A stretch of DNA of 64,000 nt from Pampus argenteus. Lineage: Eukaryota > Chordata > Actinopteri > Scombriformes > Stromateidae. The position numbers were made by a program, and so were the translations under genes. The notes under the pieces are model-generated. The model was not told the origin of the DNA and searched no databases. It saw nothing but the letters and a program-made list of their open reading frames with translations. Below, in pieces: positions 25,492-40,100 of this stretch. The stretch's first letter is position 1, and every line of letters begins with the position of its first letter. The stretch is from contig CM072871.1 in the NCBI GenBank assembly GCA_036937835.1, forward strand, positions 3,711,001-3,775,000, given 5' to 3'.

Positions 25492-25506
25492 TCATCGTAA
25501 CCAAGG
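25492..25506 (-). CDS. golga4: golga4 exon 24: last four codons and stop
   Basis: After the acceptor cctccacag it reads CCT TGG TTA CGA TGA (PWLR-stop), in frame with exon 23. The human form remembered here ends with a longer tail. Without this splice, exon 23 would read on to VSIFSLTKV and stop about 20 codons later. Confidence 0.8.
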   Translation of the reverse strand, partial: PWLR

Positions 25507-28500
25507 CTGTGGAGGCAAAACTCAACAGTCAATATAAGAGCAACAAATATATGAATTACTTGTCAATATTTAATTAATATCTCTCATGTATTTTAGCTGC
25601 TGATGTGACTTTAGTGAGTGAGAAGATGCTTACAGCCGCTTTTGAGTCTTCTTTATCCAAAACTTTTTGTGCTTGGTCTGGAGGAAACTTGAGCATGGAG
25701 GTAATCACTTTGGCCATCGTCTGTGAGTGAGACACACAGATAAAGTAGTTTATTTGACTTAGCATTTTAAAACACCAGATGCACTAAATCTCTCCTTTTT
25801 CACACAGTCATCCGTCACAATCATGTTTTGATCTGAGACAACCCCACCACCATCAAACAAAAAAAAAAAGACCATTGTCTGCATAATCAATTCCAGGTCT
25901 ATCTGCCAGGGTGCATTCACTTCCCCCTAAACATAGGGGATAATCAAAAACAGGGCTGCTGTGTAGGAAACCCAACCACTCAACGTGTCTTTAAATGGCA
26001 AATCTACGTCATGTGAGAGTAATGTGCCAGCAGGCAGCCTGGGGGACATCCTCCACACGGGGAGGTCGGCCATGTTGCCATAAAGACTAACTGTTTGCTG
26101 AGGAGATGGGAAAATCCCGCTGACTTTAAAGCCGTGTCAACAGCACTGTTAATTAGGGAGATCACTGTTAATTCTCTCCAACAGGACTTGGACACAACGT
26201 GACTTTTATATGGCTTTTTAAACAGGCTCACATTCTGTGTGGTGGATGGAGTTCATCGGGCAACCGGTTCAAATGCGATGGACTGACTCTCTGATATCAT
26301 CAGTTGTGGAAACTTTCTAATATTAATTACAAACTATTTATCAAGATGGAGACAGAAAATCGAATCATACAAACAATCAATCAACATTTTCTGTGTCTAA
26401 TAATGTAAGAAAAAAAAAAGAAATAAAGCATACTTTCGTTTCTCGTCCCATCATGTACTCAAACAAGACCTTCCTCAGGTACTCCATCTCGGTGGCTTCT
26501 GAGAAAGCATCAGTGAAACCAGGATCTGTGAAACGCAAGCAAAAAACAGCCATTTAACTAAAGGTCAGTCAAGAATGCATTATAGACTGTAATCATCAGC
26601 TGTCACGCTGCAATAATGTCTAAATCAGGATACACAGGTCTGAAACATTACAAATTTAGTTCGTAAAATACAGAAACAAATTAAACATGAACTATAAGCA
26701 CGGGAAAGAATGGCGAGGCTCAGCGTGAGCACTTTAATTCAGCAAGAGTCTACGAATGAGTGTCTTAATTCTCCGCCCAGAGCTATAATACCATTATCCC
26801 CCTAAAGATCTATGAATGGGAAACTGTTACAGCACCGAGAGGGCTGGTAACACTTACTGTATGCTACCGATTCTCTCCCACTCAAATATCCCCATCAGGT
26901 CTTTAATATGGAACAATCTGCTGAACACCCACTTGCCCTCAAGTCTGTCTGGAATAATCATTCAGACGATAACAAACGTCCTCGCATGTGCCGGGACAGA
27001 CAGTGTGATTAAAAAGACAGGAAAAGGTGATAGAGGAGTGCAAACAACTCTTTGATCTCTAACGTAAAGTAATGAGTGACCAATAAATCCTGTAGCCTTT
27101 GTGCTCCTGACCCCACGTTCCCCCAGTTGAGCCCATCATCCCACCGATCACAGAGCTGCAGACCAGAAAACAAGCTCAACAATTTTAATAATGAGAGAGA
27201 CGCACTTTCAACGTTAAACGCTGCACTGCAAACAAAACACAGGGCAGAGTACGCAGCTCTGATGTATATTATCTGAACTGGAAGTAGAGGATTGGAGAAG
27301 TAAGAGTATATGTGCTTGCAGGGTCTTGTGTGGGAAACGTTCAACCACAATCTGCAAAACCCATTAAATCCAAGGATGGCTTCTTCACCGCCCCCCACTT
27401 CTGACAGCAGATCCTCTTTATTGCACCAGCAGGGAAGGTCTGAGAGGAGGGTTGAATTCACGCAATCTCTCTAAATCCCCTCACACACACACACAACACA
27501 TAACATGTTCAGGTTATGGTATACTTGAAAATACTGCAGCGACTTACAAATGAATCCCTAGAGGTTTACCCTAGCCTTAACCAGAACCGTTATATGTCTA
27601 ACCCTAACCTTAACCAAACCTTAATTATAACCGCAGCTCCAGTCTTAACCAGGACGGCTAAATTAATGCCTAGTGTTGGCCATAACGTCCTCAAAAGCAT
27701 AGCTAAACCTGACCACACAGCCACACGCTGTAACACCCCACTCACTTTCTTCATCTGTGAGCCGCGACGTGATGTGGATAAATGGTACAGATACTACAGA
27801 GCAGCCAGGCTCTTTAGACATTTATGAGGCATAATTGCACACAAACTATAAAGATTTTATTAGGATATATAATTATAGGTTACAAATCCTTATATTATAA
27901 GTGTTACATGTTACAGTTTCTCTGTGTTTGTGGCATCTTGTGTTGTGCTGATCTGCAAAGAGGAAGAAAGAAGAAAATAAAAAGTGTTTCCTGGTGTCAA
28001 AATTACCTTTAAATGTGTTTCCGAGATGAGTTACGACAGCGGTTCGGTGGAAACATTTAATCTTGTCCTCAAGCGAGTGAATCTATCGTGGAGAAACAAA
28101 CAAGACTTATAATACATGAAGTCATCTGATCCAGCATATGCATTAAGCCTAATTGGTGTATGGGATATAAGAAAAGCATGTTGTTGCTTCTTCCTCAGGG
28201 GATGTTTGTGAGAATGACGATGTGAGAGAAACTGTGGGAGGCGTTGCTCTGATTGTTTATAGGGTTAAAACAAATGTAAACAGATGTGCTGTGTAATTAA
28301 GTTGATGCAGCAGGAGAGCAGCAGCTCCTTTCGCCGGAGGCCACAGAAGAACCCTGAGAATACGCTGCATGGGATCTGCTGTTCGCCCGACACTCACTCT
28401 CTCCACGAACTCCTGCTCCTTCAGTCGAGCCTCGCTCAGCAAAGTTGTCTTCTCGGCAAGCTGAGTCTGAGGTAGGATGAGAGGATGTAGAGGCTGTGAG

Positions 28501-29102
28501 GACAGGATGCATATCAAGGATGCCTGTTTTCTTATTGATAATTGATTTGACGGCTAGAAACGGTGAAACAAGTGATGCCACAAACGTACCTGTAGTTCCT
28601 CTGCAGTCATCTGAGTCAAGAAAACGAGAATAAAATGGAAAATACGGCACGTTAGAACAGAAAAGATGCTTGTGTAATAACAGTAGAATCAATAATATAT
28701 CAGAATTATCAGTGTCAGTTATAACAGTATAAAAAAACTATTAAAAGCACATCACAGAAACCATAAACACACACACACACACACAGTTGATCCCATATAA
28801 ACCATCCAGCTGTTGTAAATACTCACCAGATGTCCAAATGTGTATTAATTCGCCTCTAAAAGTAGTGCCGAATAAATGCACAATTTAATCCTGTTTGTGT
28901 AACATTTGCGGAAAATGACACGGCCCGGCTGTTTCTGTTTTTTAATAATTAATTATTCCTGAGCTGTTACATCTTCAGTGGGATTGAGTGACCTTGGGAC
29001 AGGTTCAAGAAGTTGGAAAGTATTGAGAGTTTGAGGTAACTACAGTATACCAGCCTTATCTTTTAGGTGCATAGTCCGATTAAAGGACTGTTTATTGTGT
29101 GC

Positions 29103-29145
<43 letters not shown>

Positions 29146-31162
29146 TGTCGGCCTGCTGTCTCTATGGAGAGACACACTGACCCACTGTCTAAATGAAGAA
29201 TGGTTTGTGAGGCCCGTCGTAAGGTAAGGCCCATACAATCCACCCATAAAGTTATTACCTCACCAGGGAAACATGCGGCAGAGAGAGAGCAGCGTAATTC
29301 TTCGTGTTTGTGTGCATCTGGTGTAAAAGAAGAATCAGCGCGGGGGTCTACTGGCATCTCAACACCTGGGTAAAATGTCTCCCACGAGTACTTTTGTCCT
29401 ACCTGGCTCTTTTCCATAGTGCACATCTTGCATATGAGTGTTGCTGTAGTATAAATCTAAAGCCAAGAATCACCTCGTACGATGCTAATTGAGAACAGGG
29501 GGTTGAGGCTGCCTCGCAATCTCTGTTTTCCGAGGACAGCATTCCTGAGTGATTCAAAAACGAGCTTCACAGCATCCGGCTCGTTCTGGAGAGCAGCCAC
29601 ACGACCGGAGCGAGAGACTGATCAGAGCAAAGTATGTAAGCGATTTTGTCCCCGAGCCCTCAGACGGAAACTTTCAATTACGAAGCGAGACAAAGGAAAA
29701 GATCGCTGATAAGTCTGTTAACCTGGATCTGAACTTTCACACAGAAAGGTATTGGAAAAGACCAAATAATGCATCTGGATTAGGGCGTCATTCAAAACCA
29801 GTAATGCTTTCGTCAGACTCTTCCCAGAAGGGAGTTGGAAAAAAAAAAAAAAAGTGATTTCATACATCCATTGTTATTTCATGCAGCCATTGTGAAGTGA
29901 CTTATTACTTCAACTGAATCACTACATAAATTCAATGTAAACCTTCAGTCTCACAAATATTTTACTTTTAATAGCTACAGGTTTTTATATTTCTACATCT
30001 GCTTAGTGGAAAATGCAAAGCGTCTCCACATACATCTCCCGGTTGTGACATCAATCACCAGATGTCTGATGACATAAATATGTACAGTGATTGGGTCACA
30101 AATGTTCGTACCTCAGAAGTGCCACGGCTCTTTGTCTGCAGCTCCTCCAGCTCTTTCTGAACCTGCCAAACTCTGTCTCCCATCTCCTCCTCTCGACTCT
30201 GCAGAAAGTAACAATGGCTGAGTCATTTCCTGTGTTTCATCTCAGCGTTACAAGTCACTGCTTTCACTTCAGACCTCCCACCCTTAATGAATATTTGGAG
30301 GTAATAAAGGGAGTTCCTAAATATAATCCACTTTCCCAGACTGGTGGCGGTCAGACTTTGGACTCAGCTGTGTAATTCAGCCAAGGTCTTCAGACCACTG
30401 ATTCCCAGCTGGAGGTACGTCTACTCTTCTACTCAACAAATTTAAAGTCAGTTATTTAGTCTACATACTGAGTGAGCTAAAAACACCTGAACAATGTTGT
30501 GCTCGAGTAAAAACTAGTTAACAAGTGAGCAGAGAAGTTGAAACAGTTATAAAATGAACTCATAAGCAGCTGTAATAGCTAAAAAAAATACCAGATAAAT
30601 GTTTGAAAGTGTTTAAATTAAATGATAAATGGTTGAAATAGTTAAAAGTAATGGATACACAGTTGAAACTGTTAGCTAAAAGCAATAAAGGATAAATGAA
30701 CTGCCAAGCTTCTGCCACTCAAAGTGGTAGCATGAATGGAAACATAAAAAAATTAACCATTATATCCACGTTTATATCATTAATAGTTGACTAATATCCC
30801 GTTTTTTAGGGGTACTTGAGTTCATCCGACAGGGTTGTGGCGGTTTACGTCTGGCATAAAAGGTTGAGAAGCGCCACTTTAAGGGAAGATAGCTGCCAAC
30901 TATATCGTAATAGCTTCCAAATGATGAATGAGGCTCCTCTGCTTTCCCCCCACAAAGCCTATAATACATCTAAAAGGTCTTATTTTAAAAATGTATTTCA
31001 GCTTTAGGTTATCTTTGTATTATACCTGTATAACCTGTTCATATTTCTGAACAGTTCTGTGCAAATCATCCTCTTTCTGGGCAATCACCTTCCGCAGCTG
31101 ACTCGCTTCTTCACGATGGCAAGTGAGGAGCTCCGTCTCTACACTCTGGGCCTTCGCTGTGC

Positions 31163-31194
<32 letters not shown>

Positions 31195-34100
31195 AAGAAG
31201 AAGAAGAAGAAGAAGAAGAAGAAGAAGGAGGAGGAGGAGAAGAAGAAGAAGAAGAAGCAGCAGAGTTAGCACATAAAATTACCACATTCATATTGCAAAC
31301 CACTTATTTAAGTCCCTTAAACAAGGAAACATGACACTTCAGACCCACTGTTTCCAAATGCAATGATCCCTCAATTTTGTGTCAAGATTTTAAAAAAACA
31401 ACAAACAACTGTAAATCTTCTCAGTTTAATTCAATAAATGGGAAATTTTATTTCCGTTCCGACTCACAAATTGTCTCCTTCACTGCCGAGTCGAGCTCTG
31501 ACTCTTTCAAAGCCATTTGTGTATTGAACTCCCTCATTAACTGCTTAATAGCAGAGTTGTGCTTCATTTCGATATCTTCCATCTCCAGTCTGTCAGAAGA
31601 CAAAGAAGGAAATACGGAAATTTATCTCGACATGACAAACACGTGAAGAAATATTCACATACATACATATTTTGAAATGATTTAATCTTACTTGAGCCTT
31701 TTCTCATTTTCCTCTGACAACTCTTTCTTCATGTACTCCAGGTCCTGGTCGTGCTCTTTCCTCAGTGAACGAATGTCTTTCTGTAACCTGGTGAAGTCTT
31801 TCTGGATTTTCTCTTTCTCGTTCTTCACCTGACTCAGTTTGTTCTTGAGCGACTCGAGAGAATCGCCGTCAGCTTCTTGCGTCAGCGAGTGGTTCTCCAT
31901 GCTCTTGGTTTGCTGTACGCTGCTACGTTCAACCTTCATCTCAGCCTCTGATGGATTTTGGAGCTGTTGTATTTTTTCTTTCAGGCGATTTATTTCGTCT
32001 AGAAGGTTTCCATTCTGCTCTTCTGCCTCTTTTAGCTTTGCCTCGATTTCTTGTAGTGCAGATTCGCTTTCTTTGAGCGACTCTTGATGCGCCGAATCTC
32101 TCTGAAGTGAACACAGCTTCTCTTCATACATGTTTTTCAAATCCTCTAAAGACTTTTCTTTCTCTTCCCTCTCGTGACTCAGAATCTGTTCCAGTTGCTT
32201 CTCCTGTTCTTCTTTAACTTTAACAAGAGCTTCTTCAAGTGTTTTTGTTTTCTCCTCTAATATTTCTATCCCTTCTTTGCTGGATTTTTCTTTTTTCTGG
32301 ATTTCCTCCAAACTAGCCTGGAGGGTCTTGATCAGCTGATCTTTTTCCTCAACCTGTGAGGTCATCTGTTTTTTAATCTGACCGATTTTCTGCTCAGCTT
32401 TCTTTTTCAGCTCCGATACTTTCTTGGCGCTCTCTGCAGATAACCTCTCTTCAGCTGCCTTCAGACTCTCATCCTTGCTCTTGATAATCTCATCTTTCAT
32501 CCTTTCAAATTCGTCCCGTTGACTTTCAAGCTCGTGTTTACACTTTTCATTGTCTTTCTCAAGAGACTGTAGTTTTTCGGCCATCTCTTGTTCCAGATTA
32601 CCACTCTTCGTCTGAGTCTGCTGGAGCTGTTCTACCAACTCTTTCTTTTCACTCTCCTTGATGCTGTGTTGCTGTTTGAGGTCAGCTGTGAGTTGTTCAC
32701 ACTCTTTTGTCTTTAAGGCCAACTGCTCTTGAAGTTCACCCAGTCGACTGGTGCAACTTTCAAGCTCCACAGTAAGTCCGCTGACCTTCTGCTCTTTTTC
32801 ACTCAATACTTGGTCCATTTCAGACTTGCTGATGGACTGATTGTCAAAGCTCGCTGTCACACTTTGCAAAGCTTCAGTCTTTTCAGAGATTTCTCGCTCC
32901 AGGTTTTCAAGTATGACCTGTAGAGCTGTAATAGTGTTTTCATTCTCAGACAGACTGTTCCTGAGTGTGTCCGCCTGCTCTAAAGCAGACTTTCTCTCCT
33001 GCTCCAATCTCTGAACGGTCTCTTCCATTTGAGCAACAGTCTGCTGTCTCTCCTCTTCATACTGCTGCTTCAGCTCCTTTATGGCTTCCTCCTTCTCTTT
33101 TATGCTACTTGCTAACTGATTTTTCAAGTCATCAATGATACTTTCCAAGTTACTGATTTGGGACTCGTTTGCTTTCATACTTTCCGATATGACTCGGTTT
33201 GCTTCACTCAGCTCCTCAATTTTCAGCACTTTTTCGTCCATGGACATTGAATGATTCTCCTTCTCGTCTGTTAAGGCTTTGATATGCTCCATATGAGCAT
33301 TTACCTGAGCTGTCATCTGTTCTAATGAAATGCATAGATTCTTATTCTCCTCTGTCTGCTGGCGGAGATTCTCCTCCAATGTGCAAATTTTATCTACTTT
33401 AGTAAGGATAACGTTTTTAAGATGCCCCATCTTTTTCTGATTACAGAGCAGTCTATCGTTTAGCTCTCCAACTCTACATTCAACTCTTCGACAGAGTTCA
33501 GAAGACCCAGACTCCACGCTAGATTGAACCTCTTTACAGAAATGCTCCATTTGGCCGCTGATCATAATTAATTGCTGCTGGAGCTCTGCTTCCTTGGCTT
33601 GGAGCTGAATTGCAGTTTCTTCAAATTTATTCTGCAACTCAACACTTTCCTTACATCTGGAACCTTCCAGCGCTCTAAGATGCTTCTCCGTTTCCTCCAA
33701 CGTATCTGACAAAGTCTTTAACTTGTCTCTGCTTTCTTCCTCTGTTGTGTTCAGCTTGTCCTGGAGGGAGTTTCTCTCATTTAGAGCCTGGCTAAGGTTC
33801 CTCTCCACTGACTCCATTTGCTCTTTGAGCAAAGCTTCACCCTTTGACAAACTGTCGAGCTTAACTGCTGCTTCATTAAGCTCTTCTTGCAGCTTCTGCA
33901 CAGTGGTTTCTCGAATTACCAGCTCCTCCTTTAGATTTTTTATTTCACTCGACACTTGTTCGTTCTCCTCTTTGCTTCTACTAAGTTGATGAGAAAGTTC
34001 CTCCAGTTCCTGTGCCTTCTCCTGTAGTATCTGTGAGTTTTTCTCCATTATTTCCTCCTCCTGCTGTCCTAACGTCTCCTGCCAACGACGCTCCAGCTCC

Positions 34101-37100
34101 TCAGTCTCATGCTTATGGGAATTATATAGTTTCTCCAGTTCCTCCTTATGGTTGGTCTGCAGCTCTGACATTGCACTGCTGAGGCCTTGGGAACTTTTTT
34201 GGGCCATCTCTAAAATCTTCTCTTGAATTTGTTGCTCTTTTTTCTGAATCTCCGTCTCTTTCTTTGCAAGTTCCTTCTTCATGGATTCTTCATTCTGCTG
34301 AAGCTTTTTCTTAAAATTCTCTTGCATTTCTTTGGCCTTCTGTTTGAACTTTTCCATCTTTGTCTCCTGGGTTTTCAGCTTAGTTTCCAACTCTGTTTTA
34401 GTGTTTTTCATCTTCTTCTCGTGAGCAGCTTTTTCATCATCCAGCTGTTTCTTGAGGCGTGTTTGCTCCTCCTGCTTAGTATTCAGCTCTGCAGTGTACG
34501 ACGTCGCCTGATCACAGAGTTCCTTCTTGGTCTGCTGTAACTGCAGCTCCAGTTCTCGAAGTGACTCCTCTTTTTGTTGACAATCACTCCTTGCTACTTC
34601 CAACTGATGCTCCAAATCTGTCAAGTCCTTCTTACACTGAACAAGATCCTCCGACATCTCACTTAACCGTTCATTCGATTCCTTCAGACTCCTACTTTCC
34701 AGCTGGGATTGTGACAAACACTGCTGCAGCTCCTCTAATTCCTTTACCTTGACATGTGATTCTTCTTTTAGTGTTTTTTCTCTAAGGACAAGTTCTTTAA
34801 TTTCCTTTTTCTTTTCCCTCAGAACAATCTTCAACGCGTTAAGTTCCTCCTTCAAAGTTTTTTCCATACCTCCAAGTGACTGCTCATGCTCCTGTTTGAT
34901 ATTTGCAATGTCTGCGTTGTGCTTTGCCAGCTGATCCTGAAACCTCTTCTCATGTTCCTGTTGAGCTAAACTTTGAGCATCTTCAACTGCCACCAGCTTC
35001 TCATCCAGAAGCTGTTTAGTCTTCAGAGCCTCAGAAAGTTCAGAAGAAAGAGTCTCCAGCTCTGCCTGCTTTGCATCTAGTTTCTCTAAAGTTTTCTGGT
35101 TCATGTCTTCAACGTGTGCTTGGAACTGCAGCTCTTTGTCTTTCAGCAGAGTCTCCACTTCAACTCTGTGTTTTTCCTTGAGATCCTCGAGGACGGCGTT
35201 ATGCTGCTGGGTTAAGGTGTCCTTGTGCTTTTCCAGCTGCTCCTGGTGCTTTTCCTCTAAGGCAGAGATTTGCTCTTTGTGTTTATCCTTCAGTTCACCC
35301 AACTGACAAGAGAGTTCATGGGACATTTCTGATCCATCTTGGGAGATCTTCTCCAAAGAGCTCTCCAGCTCCAGTATTCTCTGTAATCATATACATTTAG
35401 GTTATTATATTATATCTTTACAGTCATAACAATGAATCATTTCACACAAATGCAGAGACAACTATAAAAACAAATGGGTCATAAAGAGGATGTTTTCAAA
35501 CTTCTGGGGTGTGGAGTGACAGTGTGTGGGTGGTATTTCAGAATAACACTGTGGCTTTTGATTTAAAAAAAAAAGACCATGTGGAAGCAGCTCTTTAATC
35601 TAAAACTACTGCTTAAAAAACACACATGCTGTGATCAACTTAGCAACACAATGTGAAATTCAGATATTCATTTTTTAAGGTCATGGTTGAGAAATGTGTT
35701 ACAGTAGAAATTATCCATAAATAATATCAGAAGTGAACATACTGCATAAACAAGCAAACACTGTGTGTACAACTTCATGTTGAATAAAACTTCCTTTCTG
35801 TGAGTGTATGTGCTGATTTATTATGAGTTAACATGATTTTACACAAATATTTAAACCTACCTCAGTCATGTGACTATATTCAAACAATAGAAAACATAAA
35901 ACAACTCACAGTTTTTGCAGCCTCCAGTTCCAGTTGTATTTCTTTCATTTTATTTTCAGCCTCTGTCCTCAGAGCCGTCTTCTGTAACTCTTTATCCTCC
36001 AGAGCCAGACAAGCCTGCTGTTCTCGCTCCTTGGCTAACTGGGCAAACTCCTCTTTGCATTGCTCCTGAATAAACGAGCAAACCACACGGCGTCAAAGCA
36101 ACATTCAAAAACATTGTTTTTCATCAGTTTTAATTGATTATGTTGCAAACTTTAAATAAACGAGAAGCATTGGCACCTACCACAGCTTTGCTGATTCTGG
36201 CACTCATCTCCTCTTCTTTAGCAACCAGAGCTTCACTGTGGACTTTTTCCATATTGGCCACCGTTTCCTCTGATGATTTCTAATAATAATAAAACTGATT
36301 TACATGTAGTGTTTTCCTGTGTACATAAAGACACTTTACGGCATAACAAATATTGTCAACATCAATACGATTAAAAGCACATAAAAAAATCAAAAAATAT
36401 AAATTTCTTGGACTGGCCTCCATGTAAATAGTGGAATAGCTTTATTGGATGATATCATCAACAACAGTTTGCTCTTTTCAAAATGTATTTTATCCCTCAG
36501 TTGGAGAGTCAGTGTTAACTTTACTGACTCCTTCAACATGAAAATAAAAGCACGAGTCATTCGCTGACCTTCATGATGGTGACAACTTCCTGTTTGACAC
36601 GTGTGAGTTCCTGTTGCAAACTCTTCCTCTCTTCTTCACTGGCCTTTTCAATATCTTTCACTTGCTCCTCCAGCTGAACCTGCAGCTGCTTCCGGGCCTC
36701 CTCCGCCCTCTGGGCTGTACCCAATGCCTTTTCAAGTTCTTCAAATGCTACCCAAAAAAAACAAAAAAACAAAACAAAACACACATCAGCAACTTATCTT
36801 AGAAAAACTGTTTCCCCCTCCTGACTTTTCAGAAGTAGCATCCCACCCACCTGATTTCTCTGCCTTTTCTTTTTGCTCCTGCAGCTCCTCTTTCTGGGCA
36901 GTAGCCTGCTGAAGCCTGGAGCGTAACTGTGCAATCTCCTCTTCTTTCATTTCCAGTGTCTCATGCATCTGGCGCTTTGTCTCTGCAATGACCATTCCCT
37001 AAAAGCCAGAAAAATACAACCTTTAATATTCAGTCAGAGAAAACCAACTTCCATTGAACCTGCTGATGTTTCGATACGTACTGACTTAGTAGTTTACACC

Positions 37101-40100
37101 ATGAGTCAAACCCTGTGTGTCTAACTGGCATTTTAGTGCTTTTAGCATTCCTTAAACAGATCTTGTGAGCTGCTGCTTGTCCTGCAGAGCTGGGGTCAAA
37201 GTTTAAGAGAAACAATATGGGACTTTAAGGTATCTGACTTCTTTGCTCTGTGGCTGAGTAAAAACACGACCACTTTCCAGATACAATTGAATCTGCAGGA
37301 ACTACAATCAAAGTTGCAACTAAAGCCTAAAGAAGAAAAACCCTCACTCACCTTGTCCTGCTCCAGCTGTTCAATAAGGTTCTTGGCATCACCCAGCTGA
37401 GTGATCAACTTAGTCTTTTCTGTTGTGTGCAGTTCCTGCAACATTTGACATGAATTACAAATAAGTGTCAATACAGCAATATAATCTGCTTTACACTCGG
37501 CCATTTCAGAGTTTTCGGACTCATAATTACGCTTTGGTCAGATAATTTCAAAAATCAGATACTTGCTGCACCACCCAGGATGCCTCACCCACAAGCCAAA
37601 CAACAAGAGAGAGAGAGAGTGTACAGAAACACAGCTAAACCAAGAGTCGACCCAAATTACAGCCCCGTTTAGCGGCAGTGGCATGTAGAGGCTACGTCTC
37701 TGTGACCCCGCTGTGTAACCAGTGGTTACTAAACAGAAAACGCTGGGCTGACTGTAGTGCTTAATATATTAATTGTTAGATCTGTGTGTGCAACAAAGCA
37801 TCAGTGTCTACTCAACTCTCTGATAAATAGTATGTTTAAGATAACAAAACATAAACATATTATACTTTCACTATAAATATACAAAAGAAAGCCATGACAG
37901 CATGCAACAATCGTAGATTCAAACATTCTTGAGCTGAGGGTCGGGAATCATAGACAGATGGCCTGTTTTATTACTTATTTGTCCGAAGCAGGGGATAAGC
38001 AAAGCCCAAGATGCCTCCATGCTCCTTAAGAGGGCTAAACGGTTGTTAACCCCTGCTTTTCCTCTCACAGGGAAGGCCCTTTTCCCCAAACAGAGTGCAG
38101 ATTCAACACAATAACTAAAGCGAGTCAGTCAACATACAGGACAGTCACAGACAAAGTCTCTCAATCATTGCAGTATGTCATCAGATGCTGCAGAACATCG
38201 GGGCAAATATAGACAAGCTAAATAAGCCCGTCATACCACTAAAGCAAAATATTTAGAAATCAAAGAAAACACTGGTTCAGTCATGTCGGGCTGACATGAC
38301 ATGAACTCTGGTCCTGGAGCTTAGCCAGAGAATTTAGATGTTGGGACTCGGAGAACCACAGCAATCCACTGTGTCAACGAGATAATGGAGTCACATTATC
38401 AGTGGACCATAAAGTCTCTGGCAGACATTTTGCATCATAACATTTATTAGTCTAAACATACTGCTCAGTGACTTGGAGCATTTTAGCTCAATAAAACCTC
38501 CTTATAGTTACACTTTACTGCCACATCAATTTCTAATAAGTGCCTGTCTCCAGAAAATAGCTTTTAAATATTTGAGAACAGATATACTTGAGTATGAGCA
38601 GGTATTATCTAAGATGTACAGCTCAATTTGACTGAAACATGTTCTTATATCTTATTTCTGTGATGGTTATCAGTGTCATTGTTCACCTTTATCTTCTCCA
38701 GCTCCTGCAGCCTCTCCTGCAGCTGCTCCTGCAATGCTTCATTCTCACTGCCCAGCTGGGCGCTCCGCTCCTTGTGTGCACGCATTGCTTCTTTGCACTT
38801 GTGCAGTAGGTTTTCCTGCCTTTTCACCCTCTTCTGCAGATCCTCCATAAGTTTGGTCGGATCACTGTTGCCCCCTAGTGCCCAGAAAAGAAAATGCACA
38901 GGTTAAAAAGTAGCAATAAAGATAGATTAAAGTTTAAAAATAAAAAGGTTTCTCATAACACAATGCTGTATATTCATGTTGTCTTTTGCTTCAAACCAAA
39001 TTATATAAACCCATAAATAAGTATATTTTATGAATATAAAAAAGTATGCTTACCCACAGTGACTTCAGGCTCTACTCCTTGATCCTTAAAAGGACTTTGT
39101 GGGGCAGAAGAAGAGTCTGCAGCATCTTCAGACTGGAGCATCTCACCCTCAGGTGGCACAGCACCATCAGTGACCCCCTTAACTCGTTTCTTCAACAACG
39201 CAACCTGAAGAAAAAAGAAAAAACACGAGTACAGGAGGTACCAATGGTTCATATATTAGAAGTTAAAAGGTTTAGTGATTATGTTTAGTGCAGCTTTTTA
39301 AAAGTCAAGTCATACTTTGTTTAAAAAAAAAAAAAGAAAAAGAGGAAAAGAAAAAGATACTGCTGCAGACCGACACTCACCTGCGTTTGGAGAACAGTGA
39401 TCATCTGGTCCTTCTCCTCCAGCGCAGCATCAAACTCTTCCTGGAGGTGTTTCTTGGCCTGCTGGTCCATCTGTAGCTCCTATAGATCATTCAATATGTT
39501 TATTCACAACTAAATCTAAATGTTTATGCTGTAAAGTGAGAGCAATCTCACAAGACATCACCCCTTCTGTTCTCATTAAAGCCGTACCTCCCGTAGTTCC
39601 CCTATCCTGCGGAGAGATTTGTCTTGACTCTGACTGAGGATGACCTGAGGGAAGGAGGACAGAGATATACATGTCATCTTTTCAAGCTGCTCTGAAAATA
39701 TCGCAACATATCAAACATTAGCCAACATGTTAGTTAGAAGATATTACCTGCGTTTTCTCTTTATCTCGTTGTACTGTTCGGTACGCAGTAACCAGCTGTG
39801 TGGTGAAGAAGAGGAGATAAGTAAAGGGAGAAAATTGTAATCATTATGGCTTTGTTTTTACCGCTTGATCGTTCTCGGTGAGACTCTCACCTCTGAGTAC
39901 TTCCCTCTGTACTTCCCCAGGCTCCTCTCCACTCTGAGCAGTCGGTGTATCAGCTGCTCTTTAGAAAGAGACTCTGCATTTCCTGGCGGCTCCTCCGCCT
40001 CACTCTCTATATCTGAGGGGGGATCATACATGGTGGCGCCCGCCGCCTCGTTTTCCCCCAAAGGCGTCAGGGAGTCACGTGATGAGCTTCGGACCAGGTT

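Noticed and set aside
27009..27461. 150-codon minus-strand ORF in a golga4 intron
   Set aside because: No homology recognised, no fitting splice sites, and it would break the golga4 frame between exons 21 and 22.
27560..27660. CCCTAACC/CTTAACC motifs resembling telomere repeats
   Set aside because: Only scattered, irregular units; not a telomeric array.
29040..29426. 128-codon minus-strand ORF with a His-Thr run
   Set aside because: The run is the GT microsatellite; the rest has no coding support.
31059..31334. Glutamate-rich plus-strand ORF
   Set aside because: Translation of the GAA repeat opposite golga4 exon 17.
34223..34540. Phe/Leu-rich plus-strand ORF resembling a membrane protein
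   Set aside because: Antisense of Lys/Glu-rich coiled-coil codons in golga4 exon 15.
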